DNA from: Saprospira grandis
Lineage (GTDB): Bacteria; Bacteroidota; Bacteroidia; Chitinophagales; Saprospiraceae
Assembly: GCF_027594745.1 (NCBI RefSeq)
Contig: NZ_CP110854.1
Location: forward strand, 2,584,501 to 2,648,500
Direction: 5' to 3'
Length of the DNA: 64,000 bases
The notes under the pieces are model-generated. The model made no database searches. It was not told the DNA's origin and was given only the letters and a program-made list of their open reading frames with translations. Shown here piece by piece: positions 14,904-23,674 of this stretch. The first letter of the stretch is position 1. Every line of letters starts with the position of its first letter. The translations under genes were made by a program, and so were the position numbers.

Positions 14904-17426
14904 ATGCGAATATTGAGTTTTTTGGCCGTTTTGGCCATTACTATATTTCTATTTCTCTTTCTCAACTCCTCCGACTTTGCCTCTTCTACGGTAGAGAGTT
15001 TGAGTGGAAAAGAGACTTTTATTCCTCCGATGGGGAAGTTGTTGAGTCCGAGCTCGGGCTTTTGGCGAAATGCCGAAAGCAAAACGGGCCCTTCGCTCTC
15101 CTCTTCTCTGAGCGATGGCTCGCTGTCGGCCCCCGTAGAACTGCTCTATGACGACCGAATGGTCCCACATATCTTTGCCGACAATATGCAGGATGCTTTT
15201 TTTGCCCAGGGGTATGCTACGGCTAGCCTTCGACTTTGGCAGATGGAGTTTCAGACGCATGCGGTTTCTGGCCGTTTGGCCGAGGTGTTGGCCACCTCTG
15301 AAAAGATGCGAGAAGTTTTGTTGAAGATGGACCGTAAAAAGCGGAAGGCGGGCTTGCCCTTGGCCGCTAAAAAGACCGTAGAACTTTGGAAGAAAGACCC
15401 CAAAACCTACGAACTCTTGCAACGCTATGCCGATGGCGTCAATGCTTATATTGATGATTTATCTTATGCCGAATTACCTTTGGAGTATAAGTTACTGAAT
15501 TATCGTCCCGAAAAATGGACGGTCCTTAAATCGGCCCTTTTGCTCAAAGCTATGGCCGAGGACTTGACCGCTAAGGATCATGATTTTGAGATGACCAATG
15601 CTTATAAATACTTTGGTCGAGATACCTTCAATCTTTTTTATCCAGAATATTTTCCCGAGCAATCGCCTATTATTAACGATACGGCCTTCTATAACTTTAA
15701 GCCCGTAGCGGTAGGAGATAGCTTGGCCAAACCCTTTTTGGGTTTTGATCAGGGCTTGCCGAAAAACCCCAAGCCCCAGCCTAAGGGTATTGGGAGTAAT
15801 AACTGGGCCCTGGGCGGCAAAAAAACGGCTTCAGGTTATCCTATTTTGTGTAATGACCCCCACCTCAAGCTCAATCTGCCCTCTATTTGGTTTGAGGCGC
15901 AAATTGTAACGCCTGATTTTAATGTCTATGGGGCAACATTGCCCGGAGCGCCAGGTATTATCTCTGGTTTTAATCAGCATATTGCTTGGGGGGTGACCAA
16001 TGTGGCCCATGATGTTCGCGATTGGTACGCCATTCAATGGACCGATGAAACGAAATCGAGCTATATCTTTGATGGCGAAGAAAAAGCCAGCGAGAAAATC
16101 CTCGATACCGTTTATGTACGAGGAGCGGGCTTTGTTGTCGATACGCTTATTTATACGCATTTTGGTCCGGTCGTTCGCACCGTAAATGGCCAAGACTATG
16201 TCTTGCATTGGCAGGCCAACGAGCCTAGCTCCGAGGCCAAAACCTTTATCCTATTGGCCCAAGCCAAAAACTACCAAGATTATCAGGCGGCCATTAAGCA
16301 TTTTTCTTGCCCCGCCCAAAACTTGGTCTTTGCCTGTAATAATGGAGACATTGCGCTTTGGACCCAAGGAAAACTGCCTTTGCGCCGACCCGAGCAAGGA
16401 AAATTTGTCGCCGATGGCCGCTATTCCTTCAATCAATGGTCGGGCTTTATGCCCCAAGAGCATATTCCACACGAATATAACCCCCAAAAGGGCTATGTGG
16501 CCTCGGCCAATCAGCATTCGGTCAGCCCCGCCTATCCTTATTATACCTATGGTTATTTTGAGGAGTATCGTGGGCGCTACCTCAATGGTCAGCTAGACGC
16601 CCTTTCTGCAGCCACCGATAGCGAAATGAAGGCCTTGCAATTGAGTAATTTTAGCCAAAAGGCCCAAGATTTTCTGCCGCTGCTAATGAAGTACTTGCAA
16701 AGAGGCGAGCTGAGCAAAGACGAGCTAGAGCTCTTGGCCCTTTTCCGAGATTGGGATTATGAATATACGGCAGAGGCCGTGGCTCCAACCATCTTTGAAG
16801 ATTGGTTCTATAATTTGCAGGCCCTTACCTATGACGAACTCGAAGAGGCCGCTGCCCAAGGTATGGAACTGAATTATCCCGATGCCTGGCATTTGTTGGG
16901 CCTCCTCAAGCGAGACACCAGTTCTTTTATTTGGGACAAAGTAAGCACCGAGAAGCAAGAACGCATTGAAGATATTGTGACGCTTTCGTTTAAGGAAACT
17001 CTAAATACGGTGCCCAAAAATAAGTCGGGCCAACCCATTAGCTGGGGAGAAATGAAGGCCACAGCCCTCTATCACCTGGCCCGCATCGAGGAGTTTAGTA
17101 TCCTAAATTTATCGGTGGGCGGTACCGCCGATGCCCTCAATGCCGTGAGCAACCGCTACGATTTTGCGGCTAGCCGAAAGGCCGATAGCCTGATGCATAA
17201 GGGCGGCTCTGCGGCTGGACCCTCTTGGCGTATGATTGTCGAATTGGGCGAGAAGAAACCCAAGGCACAAGCCATTTATCCCGGTGGCCAATCGGGTAAC
17301 CCCGGTAGCCACTACTATGATAATATGGTCCAAGCTTGGGCCGAGGGCCGCTACAACAAATTACTTTATCTAGAATCTGCCGAAGAAGGAAAAGAGAAGA
17401 TCCGAATTCGCCAGCGTTTGCACTAA
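14904..17426 (+). CDS. Penicillin acylase family N-terminal-nucleophile hydrolase
   Basis: 840 residues with an N-terminal hydrophobic signal/anchor (about 3-20). The precursor layout is typical: an alpha chain, a linker (about 270-297, Lys/Pro rich), then Ser298 in GIGSNNWALGG. Ser298 would become the N-terminal nucleophile after self-cleavage. The beta chain continues with NDPHLKLNLPSIWFE, GAPGIISGFNQHIAWGVTN and, near the end, PGGQSGNPGSHYYDN. Such periplasmic enzymes cut amide bonds in acyl compounds, for example N-acyl-homoserine lactones, cyclic lipopeptides or beta-lactams. The natural substrate cannot be read from the sequence. It follows folD by 3 bp and precedes a small membrane protein by 15 bp. 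Confidence 0.92.
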   Translation: MRILSFLAVLAITIFLFLFLNSSDFASSTVESLSGKETFIPPMGKLLSPSSGFWRNAESKTGPSLSSSLSDGSLSAPVELLYDDRMVPHIFADNMQDAFFAQGYATASLRLWQMEFQTHAVSGRLAEVLATSEKMREVLLKMDRKKRKAGLPLAAKKTVELWKKDPKTYELLQRYADGVNAYIDDLSYAELPLEYKLLNYRPEKWTVLKSALLLKAMAEDLTAKDHDFEMTNAYKYFGRDTFNLFYPEYFPEQSPIINDTAFYNFKPVAVGDSLAKPFLGFDQGLPKNPKPQPKGIGSNNWALGGKKTASGYPILCNDPHLKLNLPSIWFEAQIVTPDFNVYGATLPGAPGIISGFNQHIAWGVTNVAHDVRDWYAIQWTDETKSSYIFDGEEKASEKILDTVYVRGAGFVVDTLIYTHFGPVVRTVNGQDYVLHWQANEPSSEAKTFILLAQAKNYQDYQAAIKHFSCPAQNLVFACNNGDIALWTQGKLPLRRPEQGKFVADGRYSFNQWSGFMPQEHIPHEYNPQKGYVASANQHSVSPAYPYYTYGYFEEYRGRYLNGQLDALSAATDSEMKALQLSNFSQKAQDFLPLLMKYLQRGELSKDELELLALFRDWDYEYTAEAVAPTIFEDWFYNLQALTYDELEEAAAQGMELNYPDAWHLLGLLKRDTSSFIWDKVSTEKQERIEDIVTLSFKETLNTVPKNKSGQPISWGEMKATALYHLARIEEFSILNLSVGGTADALNAVSNRYDFAASRKADSLMHKGGSAAGPSWRMIVELGEKKPKAQAIYPGGQSGNPGSHYYDNMVQAWAEGRYNKLLYLESAEEGKEKIRIRQRLH

Positions 17427-17441
17427 AAAAGACAATTTATT

Positions 17442-17870
17442 ATGACTAGAGTACTATTAGGCGCCGCCGCGCTCTTTTTGCTCATCAGCCTTTCTTTTTG
17501 GCTTTTTGCAAGCTGGTGGTGGGCCAATTTATTCTTTGCTGTTCTCATCGGTTTTGCCATGCAGTTGGGCGCCGGCCCCAGCTTTTTGGCCGGAGCGGGC
17601 AGCAGTTTTCTCAGTTGGTTCATTAGTATGTACTGGATCAATGCGGGCAATGGCGGCTTGCTGCTCCAAAAAATGCGTGCGGTTTTGGGCCTCCCTTTTG
17701 GCTCAGATACGGGCGTCATGCTTTTCATTGCCTTATTGGGCGCGCTCTTGGGCGGACTGGGCTTTCTCTTGGGCCAATTGGGCCGAGATATTGCCACCGG
17801 CCCCGTGGATAGCCGTTCTAAACGCCGAAGAAGAGGACGTAAACGCTCTGCAGCTACCTTTAAGCTTTAA
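17442..17870 (+). CDS. Small hypothetical membrane protein
   Basis: 142 residues with probably three or four membrane helices (about 5-25, 27-45, 50-68 and 90-112, the last rich in Gly/Leu) and a strongly basic C-terminal tail (SKRRRRGRKR near 125-135) that should stay in the cytoplasm. No family recognised. It lies 15 bp behind the penicillin acylase, so it is probably the last gene of the folD operon. A hairpin repeat begins directly behind its stop. Confidence 0.7.
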   Translation: MTRVLLGAAALFLLISLSFWLFASWWWANLFFAVLIGFAMQLGAGPSFLAGAGSSFLSWFISMYWINAGNGGLLLQKMRAVLGLPFGSDTGVMLFIALLGALLGGLGFLLGQLGRDIATGPVDSRSKRRRRGRKRSAATFKL

Positions 17871-18057
17871 TTTTTTTTGGGGCTGCCCCGCCCTGCGGGC
17901 GGGTCGGGCTGTGCCGCAGCTCGCAGGTCTGCTCGGCCCTGCAGGCCTTTGCCGCTTTGCGGCAAAGGCCTTGGGTCTGCCGCCTGCGGCGGCCCTGCTA
18001 TCCATCCCTCAGCCGCGTCGCTGCGCTCCTTTGCGGCGGCTTCGCCGCCTGTCCACC
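17871..18057 (+). repeat. Hairpin repeat, subfamily 1 (long-stem copy)
   Basis: Forward copy starting immediately behind the TAA at 17868-17870. It has the CCCGCCC-TGC-GGGCGGG stem and an unusually long second stem, GGCCTTTGCCGC-TTT-GCGGCAAAGGCC, then GCCGCC-TGC-GGCGGC and a GGCGGC-TTC-GCCGCC end. It separates the folD operon from era. Confidence 0.9.
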
Positions 18058-18103
18058 GCAAAATGGACCAATAAATAGCTAGTTTTTTTAACGAATATAT
18101 ATT

Positions 18104-19003
18104 ATGAGTACAGAAAAAAAAGCCCACAGATCGGGCTTTGTCAATATTGTAGGCCACCCCAATGTGGGCAAATCTACCTTGATGAACGCCCTGGTTGGCG
18201 AACGGATGTCTATTATTACGAATAAACCCCAAACCACTCGCCACCGCATCCTGGGCATCGTCTCCGAAGAAGATTTTCAGATCGTTTTTAGCGATACCCC
18301 CGGCCTGATTCAAGACCCTAGCTATAAAATGCAGGAGCGCATGAATGAATATGTCAAATCTACCCTAGAGGATAGCGATTTGATGCTACTAGTGGCCGAT
18401 GCTACCGAAAAAATTGCTGATGAATCTGCCATTTTTGAGCTTTTGGCCAAACTAAAGGCCCCCGTTTTTCTTTTGCTCAATAAAATTGATCTGCTGCCCC
18501 CCAAAGAGCAACTAGAACAATTGGCCGCCTGGAGCAAAAAACTCGACTTTGCCGAGCTCATTCCCATCTCCGCCCTCAATCGCATCAATACCGATTTGGT
18601 CCTCGAAAAAGTGATCGAACGCATGCCCGAAGGCCCAACCTATTACCCTAAAGAGCAGTTTACCGACCGCCCAGAACGCTTCTTTATGTCGGAAATCATC
18701 CGAGAAAAGATCTTACTCAATTACCATCAGGAAATTCCCTATTCGGTAGAAGTAGTGGTAGAGGCTTTTCAAGAAGAAGAAGATATTACCCGCATTTTGG
18801 CCAATATTTATGTGGCCCGAAAAACTCAAAAAGCAATTCTTATCGGTAAAGGAGGCCAAGCCATCAAACGCCTAGGCCGAGATGCCCGCCTGGCTATTCA
18901 AGAGTTTTTAGAGACTAAAGTCTATCTAGAATTGCACGTAAAAATTAAAGATAATTGGCGTGACGATGAGCGCAGCCTCAATTATTTTGGTTATACGTCT
19001 TAA
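18104..19003 (+). CDS. era: GTPase Era
   Basis: Era binds the 3' end of 16S rRNA and helps small-subunit assembly. The 299-residue protein has G1 GHPNVGKST (17-25), the effector region with KPQTTRHRI (41-49), G3 DTPG (64-67), G4 NKID (126-129) and a SAL motif. A C-terminal KH domain follows, with ILIGKGGQAIKRLGRDAR and the ending VKIKDNWRDD. Full length, single gene, with a hairpin repeat upstream. Confidence 0.97.
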   Translation: MSTEKKAHRSGFVNIVGHPNVGKSTLMNALVGERMSIITNKPQTTRHRILGIVSEEDFQIVFSDTPGLIQDPSYKMQERMNEYVKSTLEDSDLMLLVADATEKIADESAIFELLAKLKAPVFLLLNKIDLLPPKEQLEQLAAWSKKLDFAELIPISALNRINTDLVLEKVIERMPEGPTYYPKEQFTDRPERFFMSEIIREKILLNYHQEIPYSVEVVVEAFQEEEDITRILANIYVARKTQKAILIGKGGQAIKRLGRDARLAIQEFLETKVYLELHVKIKDNWRDDERSLNYFGYTS

Positions 19004-19117
19004 TCCTTTTATCTCCCTTGAAAGGGTTTGTTTATGGGCTTTTGCCTAAAAAGTAGGTAAAGCCCCTAATCTTATATTTTTTGTCCATAAAACTAGGATA
19101 ATGCTTGAGAGTTTGCT

Positions 19118-19125
19118 TAAATTTG
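19118..19125 (+). promoter_or_regulatory. -7 element TAAATTTG
   Basis: It matches TAnnTTTG, 66 bp before the ATG at 19192. Between it and the gene lies an inverted repeat, TACTATT (19128-19134) and AATAGTA (19142-19148), which could be an operator or a leader hairpin. Confidence 0.45.
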
Positions 19126-19191
19126 CGTACTATTATAGTCGAATAGTAGAATATACGGTACGACCATCTCCAAGATAAATCCTGCAGCTTT

Positions 19192-19764
19192 ATGGAACAA
19201 CTGACGCTGAGTTTCAAAAATATCATTCGCCAAAGATGCGAGGCCCAAGGCCAGCTTAATCTAGCAGAACTGCTAGAAACAGCCGCTAAGCAAGAGTTTG
19301 TCCAACTGGACACGGCCTTGCCCGAAGAGCATCTGCAGCTTCATTGGCAAGAGTTTAAGCAAGCCCGCTTGCAACAAACAGCCTTTAGAGAGTTGCGCTC
19401 TGCTCAATTACAATCTTATCCTTTCCAATATCTTGGCTACTTCCAATTAGGAGAAGAAGCCGAAGCCTTGCCTTTTGGAGAAGAACAGTTTTCGGCGAGT
19501 TTGCAGGCCCGCCCTCTTTTTGTTCAATCTGATGAGCAAGCCAAAGCTTGTAATATGAGCTGGTTGCTAGAGCTACTTACGCAGGCCGAAAAAGTAGCCG
19601 CCGATCCGCTTCGCCAAGATGAGCTCTTTTGGGAAAAAGGAGCAGAAGGGAACCCGCAGCTTCGGATGGAAAGAAAAAATGGAAAGCAGAAGGAAGTACA
19701 GATTATTCGCTTTAATAATAATTATTCGACGGTGAGCTGGCAGCACCAAATTGAGCTAGGCTAG
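19192..19764 (+). CDS. Hypothetical protein
   Basis: 190 residues, soluble, rich in Gln, Glu and Leu. No signal peptide or membrane helix. The first half is mostly predicted helix and the last 40 residues are strand-like (KEVQIIRFNNNYSTVSW). It resembles, in composition only, the C-terminal protein-binding part of DNA polymerase III gamma/tau subunits, and I do not claim that. It is probably co-transcribed with the YbjN-like gene 23 bp downstream, and shares its promoter and terminator. Confidence 0.6.
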   Translation: MEQLTLSFKNIIRQRCEAQGQLNLAELLETAAKQEFVQLDTALPEEHLQLHWQEFKQARLQQTAFRELRSAQLQSYPFQYLGYFQLGEEAEALPFGEEQFSASLQARPLFVQSDEQAKACNMSWLLELLTQAEKVAADPLRQDELFWEKGAEGNPQLRMERKNGKQKEVQIIRFNNNYSTVSWQHQIELG

Positions 19765-19787
19765 CCCACCGCTTTAGCTAAATGCTT

Positions 19788-20228
19788 ATGAGTTTAAAAG
19801 CCTATTACGAGACCGTAGAAGCCGCTATCGCTAAATTGGGTATTGACCCCGTTTCTAGCCGAGGAAAAGAAAAAGAGGGCCTTTGGACCCTGACGAAGAA
19901 AGATATTATGGTCTGGATTGACCTCTGGGAAATCGAGAGAGAGGGCCGCCCTTATTTTCAGGTGATGTCGCCCCTTTTTCATGTTCCAGAAGATAAAAAA
20001 TTAAGGGCCGAGCTTTTTGCCGAATTGCTGCAAATCAATGACCGCCTTTATGGAGGAGTTGCTTTTACTACTTTTAAGAAATGGATTTATCTTAAAACGA
20101 TTCGTGAAGCAGAAGGACTCTCTGCCGATGAAGCCCATAATAGTATCATGAGAGTAGGCACTTATGCCGAACGACATGGAGAGGCCTTGGCCCATAAGTT
20201 TAATATCGAAATTGCTCGATTCAAGTAG
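19788..20228 (+). CDS. YbjN domain / CesT-like chaperone-fold protein
   Basis: 146 residues. The pattern of an amphipathic N-terminal helix, then strands (DIMVWIDLWEIE, YFQVMSPLFHVP), a helix LRAELFAELLQINDRLY and a strand pair FTTFKKWIYLKTIREA fits the YbjN family, related in fold to type III secretion chaperones. Such proteins bind partner proteins; no enzyme activity is expected. I prefer the ATG at 19788; another ATG lies two codons earlier. A terminator follows. Confidence 0.7.
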   Translation: MSLKAYYETVEAAIAKLGIDPVSSRGKEKEGLWTLTKKDIMVWIDLWEIEREGRPYFQVMSPLFHVPEDKKLRAELFAELLQINDRLYGGVAFTTFKKWIYLKTIREAEGLSADEAHNSIMRVGTYAERHGEALAHKFNIEIARFK

Positions 20229-20250
20229 ATTGGAGCAAATGGCCCAAAAA

Positions 20251-20284
20251 AAGGGAAGCTGCGAATTTTCGCAGCTTCCCTTTT
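20251..20284 (+). terminator. Terminator of the YbjN-like gene
   Basis: AAGGGAAGCTGCG pairs with CGCAGCTTCCCTT and is followed by TT. A classical rho-independent shape 22 bp behind the stop. Confidence 0.88.
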
Positions 20285-20351
20285 GCGTTTTAGAACCTCC
20301 TCTAGTATAGGGCCAAAGCCGAAAAACAAGGCTGAAAATAACTGTTGAGCG

Positions 20352-20466
20352 GCCTAGCGATGTGCAGCAGTGGCCGTCAAGCCAGACCGAGCCGCTGAAA
20401 GCGGCGAAGGGCCGAGCGAATAGCGAGCTGCGAAACGTAGCGCCCGCCGAAGGCGGGAGGCCCCAA
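20352..20466 (-). repeat. Hairpin repeat, subfamily 2
   Basis: Reverse copy ending 3 bp from the DUF4834 stop: CCTAGCGATGTGCAGC tail, CCGCTGAAAGCGG stem, core GGGCCGAGCGAATAGCGAGC, AACGTAGCGC, CCCGCC-GAA-GGCGGG, GAGGCCCC head. Confidence 0.88.
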
Positions 20467-20469
20467 ACC

Positions 20470-20745
20470 TTAATCTAGTTCTTCAAAATCAATATATTCG
20501 CCATCATTTCGAGGCTGTTGTTTTTGCTTTTGTTGGCTGTTGCTTTGCTTTTGTGTGCCAAACTCTTGCTCGCTAACATATTGGCCCTGGCCCTGTTGTT
20601 GGGCCTGCATCTGTTGCTGGAACATCCGCATAAATTGTTCTTGTGGACTAAGCGGGCGCTCTCGTTTGGGCGGGGCCAAAAATATGGGTCTAATGAGAAA
20701 ACGGTAGACCAAATAAGCAAAGAAAATAAGAAATAAAATACGCAT
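20470..20745 (-). CDS. DUF4834-like small membrane protein
   Basis: 91 residues from the ATG at 20745 (an upstream in-frame start exists but adds no conserved sequence). A membrane helix at about 2-20 (ILFLIFFAYLVYRFLIRPIF) is followed by a Gln-rich disordered middle and the ending GEYIDFEELD. That layout, a single N-terminal helix, a PxxQ-rich linker and a GEYVDFEE-like acidic end, matches DUF4834 proteins of Bacteroidota, which have no known function. It lies 42 bp downstream of the PP2C phosphatase gene on the same strand and may share its transcript. Confidence 0.72.
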   Translation of the reverse strand: MRILFLIFFAYLVYRFLIRPIFLAPPKRERPLSPQEQFMRMFQQQMQAQQQGQGQYVSEQEFGTQKQSNSQQKQKQQPRNDGEYIDFEELD

Positions 20746-20787
20746 GATATAAGTCTTGTTGTAAGCTAAGAAAGGCAAAAAGAGCGC

Positions 20788-22086
20788 CTAGGAAGCTTTT
20801 GCTGTCATTTTGGCAGTTTCGCTTTGCTTTTTCTGCTCTTTTGTCGCAAAGATATGCCCAGTAAGGATAGAAATGTCATCGGGAAACTCCATGCTGCCCT
20901 TAAATTCTTGCATTTCCTGCATTAGGGCCGCATTAAAATCATCGGCGGATAATTGATGATGTCTGCCAATAAAATCAGCAATAGCCTCTTCTTCGACGGT
21001 TTGCCCGGCCTCATTGCGCAAATCGGTCAAGCCATCGGTATAGAGGAAGAAAAAGGCATCCTCTTTCAGATAGATTTCGCCCCATTCTAGCTTAGGGATT
21101 TTAGGAACAATGCCCAAAATTGTACAGCCTTTATCGAGCCGTTCTACCTGCCCATTTCGGTAAAGAAAAGGGGGATTATGTCCTGCATTGAGATAGAGCA
21201 AACGGCCCGTGCTGCGGTTGTAGCGGGCCACAAAAAAGGTAATGAATCGGTCGCCTCGGGTCGCTTTTAGGACCTTCTCATTGAGGCGGTCCACAAATTC
21301 GGGAATCTTTAGATCCTTGCGATGAATGAGGGTTTGTAGGTTGGCCTGAAAGTTTGACATCAGGATGGCGGCAGAAATTCCCTTGCCCGAAATATCGGCA
21401 ATACAAAAGGCAATTTCGTCTTCGTTGAGCTCCATAAAGTCATAGTAATCGCCCCCCACGCCCTCATGAGGTTGGTAAATACCCGCAAAATTAAAGCGTT
21501 GATTATTGGGCAGCTTGCTCGGAATGAGCATATTTTGCACCTGATTGGCCAGCCGAAGCTCATGCCGCATTTTCTCTTGGGCCAACTGTCTTTTAAATAG
21601 ACGCTTGTTTTCTATGGCCACCGCCACCACATTGGTTAGGGTCCCAATAAAGCGAATAGACTCAAAGAGGTCTTCCCCTTTTCGGGCCTCTTTATAGACA
21701 AAGGCAAAGGCAATAGCCTCCTCCTTATGATAGACGGGAATCACATAGTTAAACTCGCAGAGCAAAGGATGGTCCTCCCCAATCTTGGCAATCCGCTGAT
21801 AGGCCGAAAAATAATCGCTAATGTCTAGAACTAAGAGCTTTTCGTCTACTCCCTTATGCGTAGCAAGCTGCCAATGCCCGTCTTTGCAACTATATAGGGC
21901 AAAGCGCTGGGCGCCCATCTCCCAACAAAGGGTATCGGTATAAATTTTAAACAGGTCCTGGATCTTAATGTTGTTGTTGATGGCCTGTGTAATCTCTGAT
22001 AAGCGGTTAATCTGCAATTGCTGCAAGTAGAGCTTGTGTTCTAGCTCTTCTATCCGCGGCAAGCTTGTTTTATCTTGGCTATCCAT
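20788..22086 (-). CDS. GAF-PP2C (SpoIIE-type) serine phosphatase
   Basis: 432 residues, cytosolic. A short coiled coil (about 10-35) precedes a GAF domain (about 40-165). A SpoIIE/RsbU-type phosphatase domain (about 190-410) has the metal-binding sites GVGGDYYDF and ADISGKGISAAI, then YLNAGHNPPFLY and FFLYTDGLTDLRN. Such phosphatases usually remove phosphate from an anti-sigma-factor antagonist and so switch a sigma factor. No antagonist or anti-sigma gene is adjacent. The GAF domain would sense an unknown signal. Confidence 0.9.
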   Translation of the reverse strand: MDSQDKTSLPRIEELEHKLYLQQLQINRLSEITQAINNNIKIQDLFKIYTDTLCWEMGAQRFALYSCKDGHWQLATHKGVDEKLLVLDISDYFSAYQRIAKIGEDHPLLCEFNYVIPVYHKEEAIAFAFVYKEARKGEDLFESIRFIGTLTNVVAVAIENKRLFKRQLAQEKMRHELRLANQVQNMLIPSKLPNNQRFNFAGIYQPHEGVGGDYYDFMELNEDEIAFCIADISGKGISAAILMSNFQANLQTLIHRKDLKIPEFVDRLNEKVLKATRGDRFITFFVARYNRSTGRLLYLNAGHNPPFLYRNGQVERLDKGCTILGIVPKIPKLEWGEIYLKEDAFFFLYTDGLTDLRNEAGQTVEEEAIADFIGRHHQLSADDFNAALMQEMQEFKGSMEFPDDISILTGHIFATKEQKKQSETAKMTAKAS

Positions 22087-22227
22087 AGGCGCCGGTTTTG
22101 TCTCTATAAAAGAAGTAGTAATTTAAAGATAAGAAAAATCGCTGGCCTAAGGCCTTAAACTCTTGTTATTTGGGCGCATCTTCTAACTTAGGCTTTGTAT
22201 TTTGCGCCTCAATCATTTTTATACCTT

Positions 22228-23424
22228 ATGGATTCACTTACTCAGGCTGTGCTTGGTGCCGCTTGCGGACAAGCTGTTCTCGGCCGAAAAATTGGCCCTA
22301 AAGCCTTGGCTTGGGGCGCTATTGCGGGCACTTTACCCGATCTAGATGTGATTAGTCGCGTCTTTAGTGAGCATGAAATTTATGGCTTGCTCTATCATAG
22401 AGGATTAACGCACTCTATTTTTATTACGCTGCTAGCTCCGCCTTTATTGGGCTATTTGGCCCATAAGCAAAGAGGGGTTGTGGCGGTCCTTTTTGGCCTT
22501 TTGCTGGTCCTTTTTATGGGCGGGATGGGCCTAAAAGAAGAGAGCACTGTTTTGCAGGGCATTGGCCTTTTTATTTTGGCCATTACGGCCTGGGTCGGCT
22601 GGCGATATTGGGGCAGCAAAAACCCGCCAAAACTTCAAGAAGAACCCGGCTGGAAAAGCTGGAGCTGGATGTTCTTTTGGGCTATCCTGACCCATTGGCT
22701 AATTGATGCCGGCACTAGCTATGGCACCCAAATTTTTGAGCCCTTTTCTTCTTATCGATTCTCTTTTAATAATATCGCTATTGCCGATCCACTCTATACT
22801 TTGCCGCTTTTACTGGCCGTGATGATTATCCCCTTTTTTAAAAATAAAAGTTGGCAGCAAGGCATCAATACCACCGCTTTGGTCCTCTCTACGGCCTATA
22901 TGGCCCTTACTTTTGGCATTAAGGCAAAGGTCAATGCGGTCGTTAGCGAAAATATTAAGGCCCAAAATATAGAAGAACTTAGCTATGTGACTTATCCCAC
23001 GATTCTCAATTGTATGCTCTGGCAAACGACTATCGAAACCGCCGATGCCTATTATTATGGGGTCTATTCTATCTGGGATGAGGATAGCAAAATAAAGTTC
23101 CAAAAGTTACCCAAACAACATCAGTTGCTGGACCGCTGGAAAGGTCATGAGTTTGTCGATATTCTCCTCTGGTTTTCGCAAGGCTATTATAATGTTACCG
23201 AAAATCCAGACGGTAGCCTGCAGTTTAATAATCTTCGCTTTGGCCTGATGGGCTTTGGCCTCTTAGAGGATAGCGATGGCTATATTTTTAAGTTTAAATT
23301 GGCCGAAAAAGATGGCGAGCTAAGCGTAGAACAGGTCCGTGATATGGATAAATTACAACCTAAGTTGCTCTTCTCTTTGCTCTGGAATCGCATTTGGGAT
23401 AAACATCCTGCTGTCAATAAGTAA
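22228..23424 (+). CDS. DUF457 / YdjM-type metal-dependent hydrolase-like membrane protein
   Basis: 398 residues from the ATG at 22228; the ORF extends 11 codons upstream without family likeness. The start MDSLTQAVLGAACGQAVLG, then LPDLDVI and the HRGLTHSIF motif, are diagnostic of the membrane-bound metal-dependent hydrolase family (DUF457). Asp and His of these motifs are the likely metal ligands. About five membrane helices follow up to residue 245. The C-terminal 150 residues are soluble and presumably extracytoplasmic. Substrate unknown. A hairpin repeat begins 6 bp behind the stop. Confidence 0.85.
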   Translation: MDSLTQAVLGAACGQAVLGRKIGPKALAWGAIAGTLPDLDVISRVFSEHEIYGLLYHRGLTHSIFITLLAPPLLGYLAHKQRGVVAVLFGLLLVLFMGGMGLKEESTVLQGIGLFILAITAWVGWRYWGSKNPPKLQEEPGWKSWSWMFFWAILTHWLIDAGTSYGTQIFEPFSSYRFSFNNIAIADPLYTLPLLLAVMIIPFFKNKSWQQGINTTALVLSTAYMALTFGIKAKVNAVVSENIKAQNIEELSYVTYPTILNCMLWQTTIETADAYYYGVYSIWDEDSKIKFQKLPKQHQLLDRWKGHEFVDILLWFSQGYYNVTENPDGSLQFNNLRFGLMGFGLLEDSDGYIFKFKLAEKDGELSVEQVRDMDKLQPKLLFSLLWNRIWDKHPAVNK

Positions 23425-23429
23425 GTATT

Positions 23430-23550
23430 TTTTTGGGGCCTCCTGCCTGCGGCAGGCGCTACGTTTCGCAGCTCGCTATTCGCTCGGCCCTTCGCCAGCT
23501 TCGCTGGCTCGGTCTGGCCTTCGGCCACTGCTACACATCGCTAGGCCGGC
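23430..23550 (+). repeat. Hairpin repeat, subfamily 2
   Basis: Forward copy 6 bp behind the DUF457 stop: GGGGCCT, CCTGCC-TGC-GGCAGG, GCTACGTTTCGCAGCTCGCT, CAGC-TTC-GCTG, GGCC-TTC-GGCC, ACATCGCTAGGCC. An inverted 'GTCGAA' module follows at 23560-23616. Confidence 0.9.
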
Positions 23551-23674
23551 CAGGGCTACACATCGGTTACTCCCTTCGGTCGTCGAAGACGCCTTAAAGG
23601 GCTTGTTGTGGCCATTTGGCCTGCGGCCAGTGCGGCAAAGCCGCCCTCTTTCCATACGCTAAAATTAGTTGATT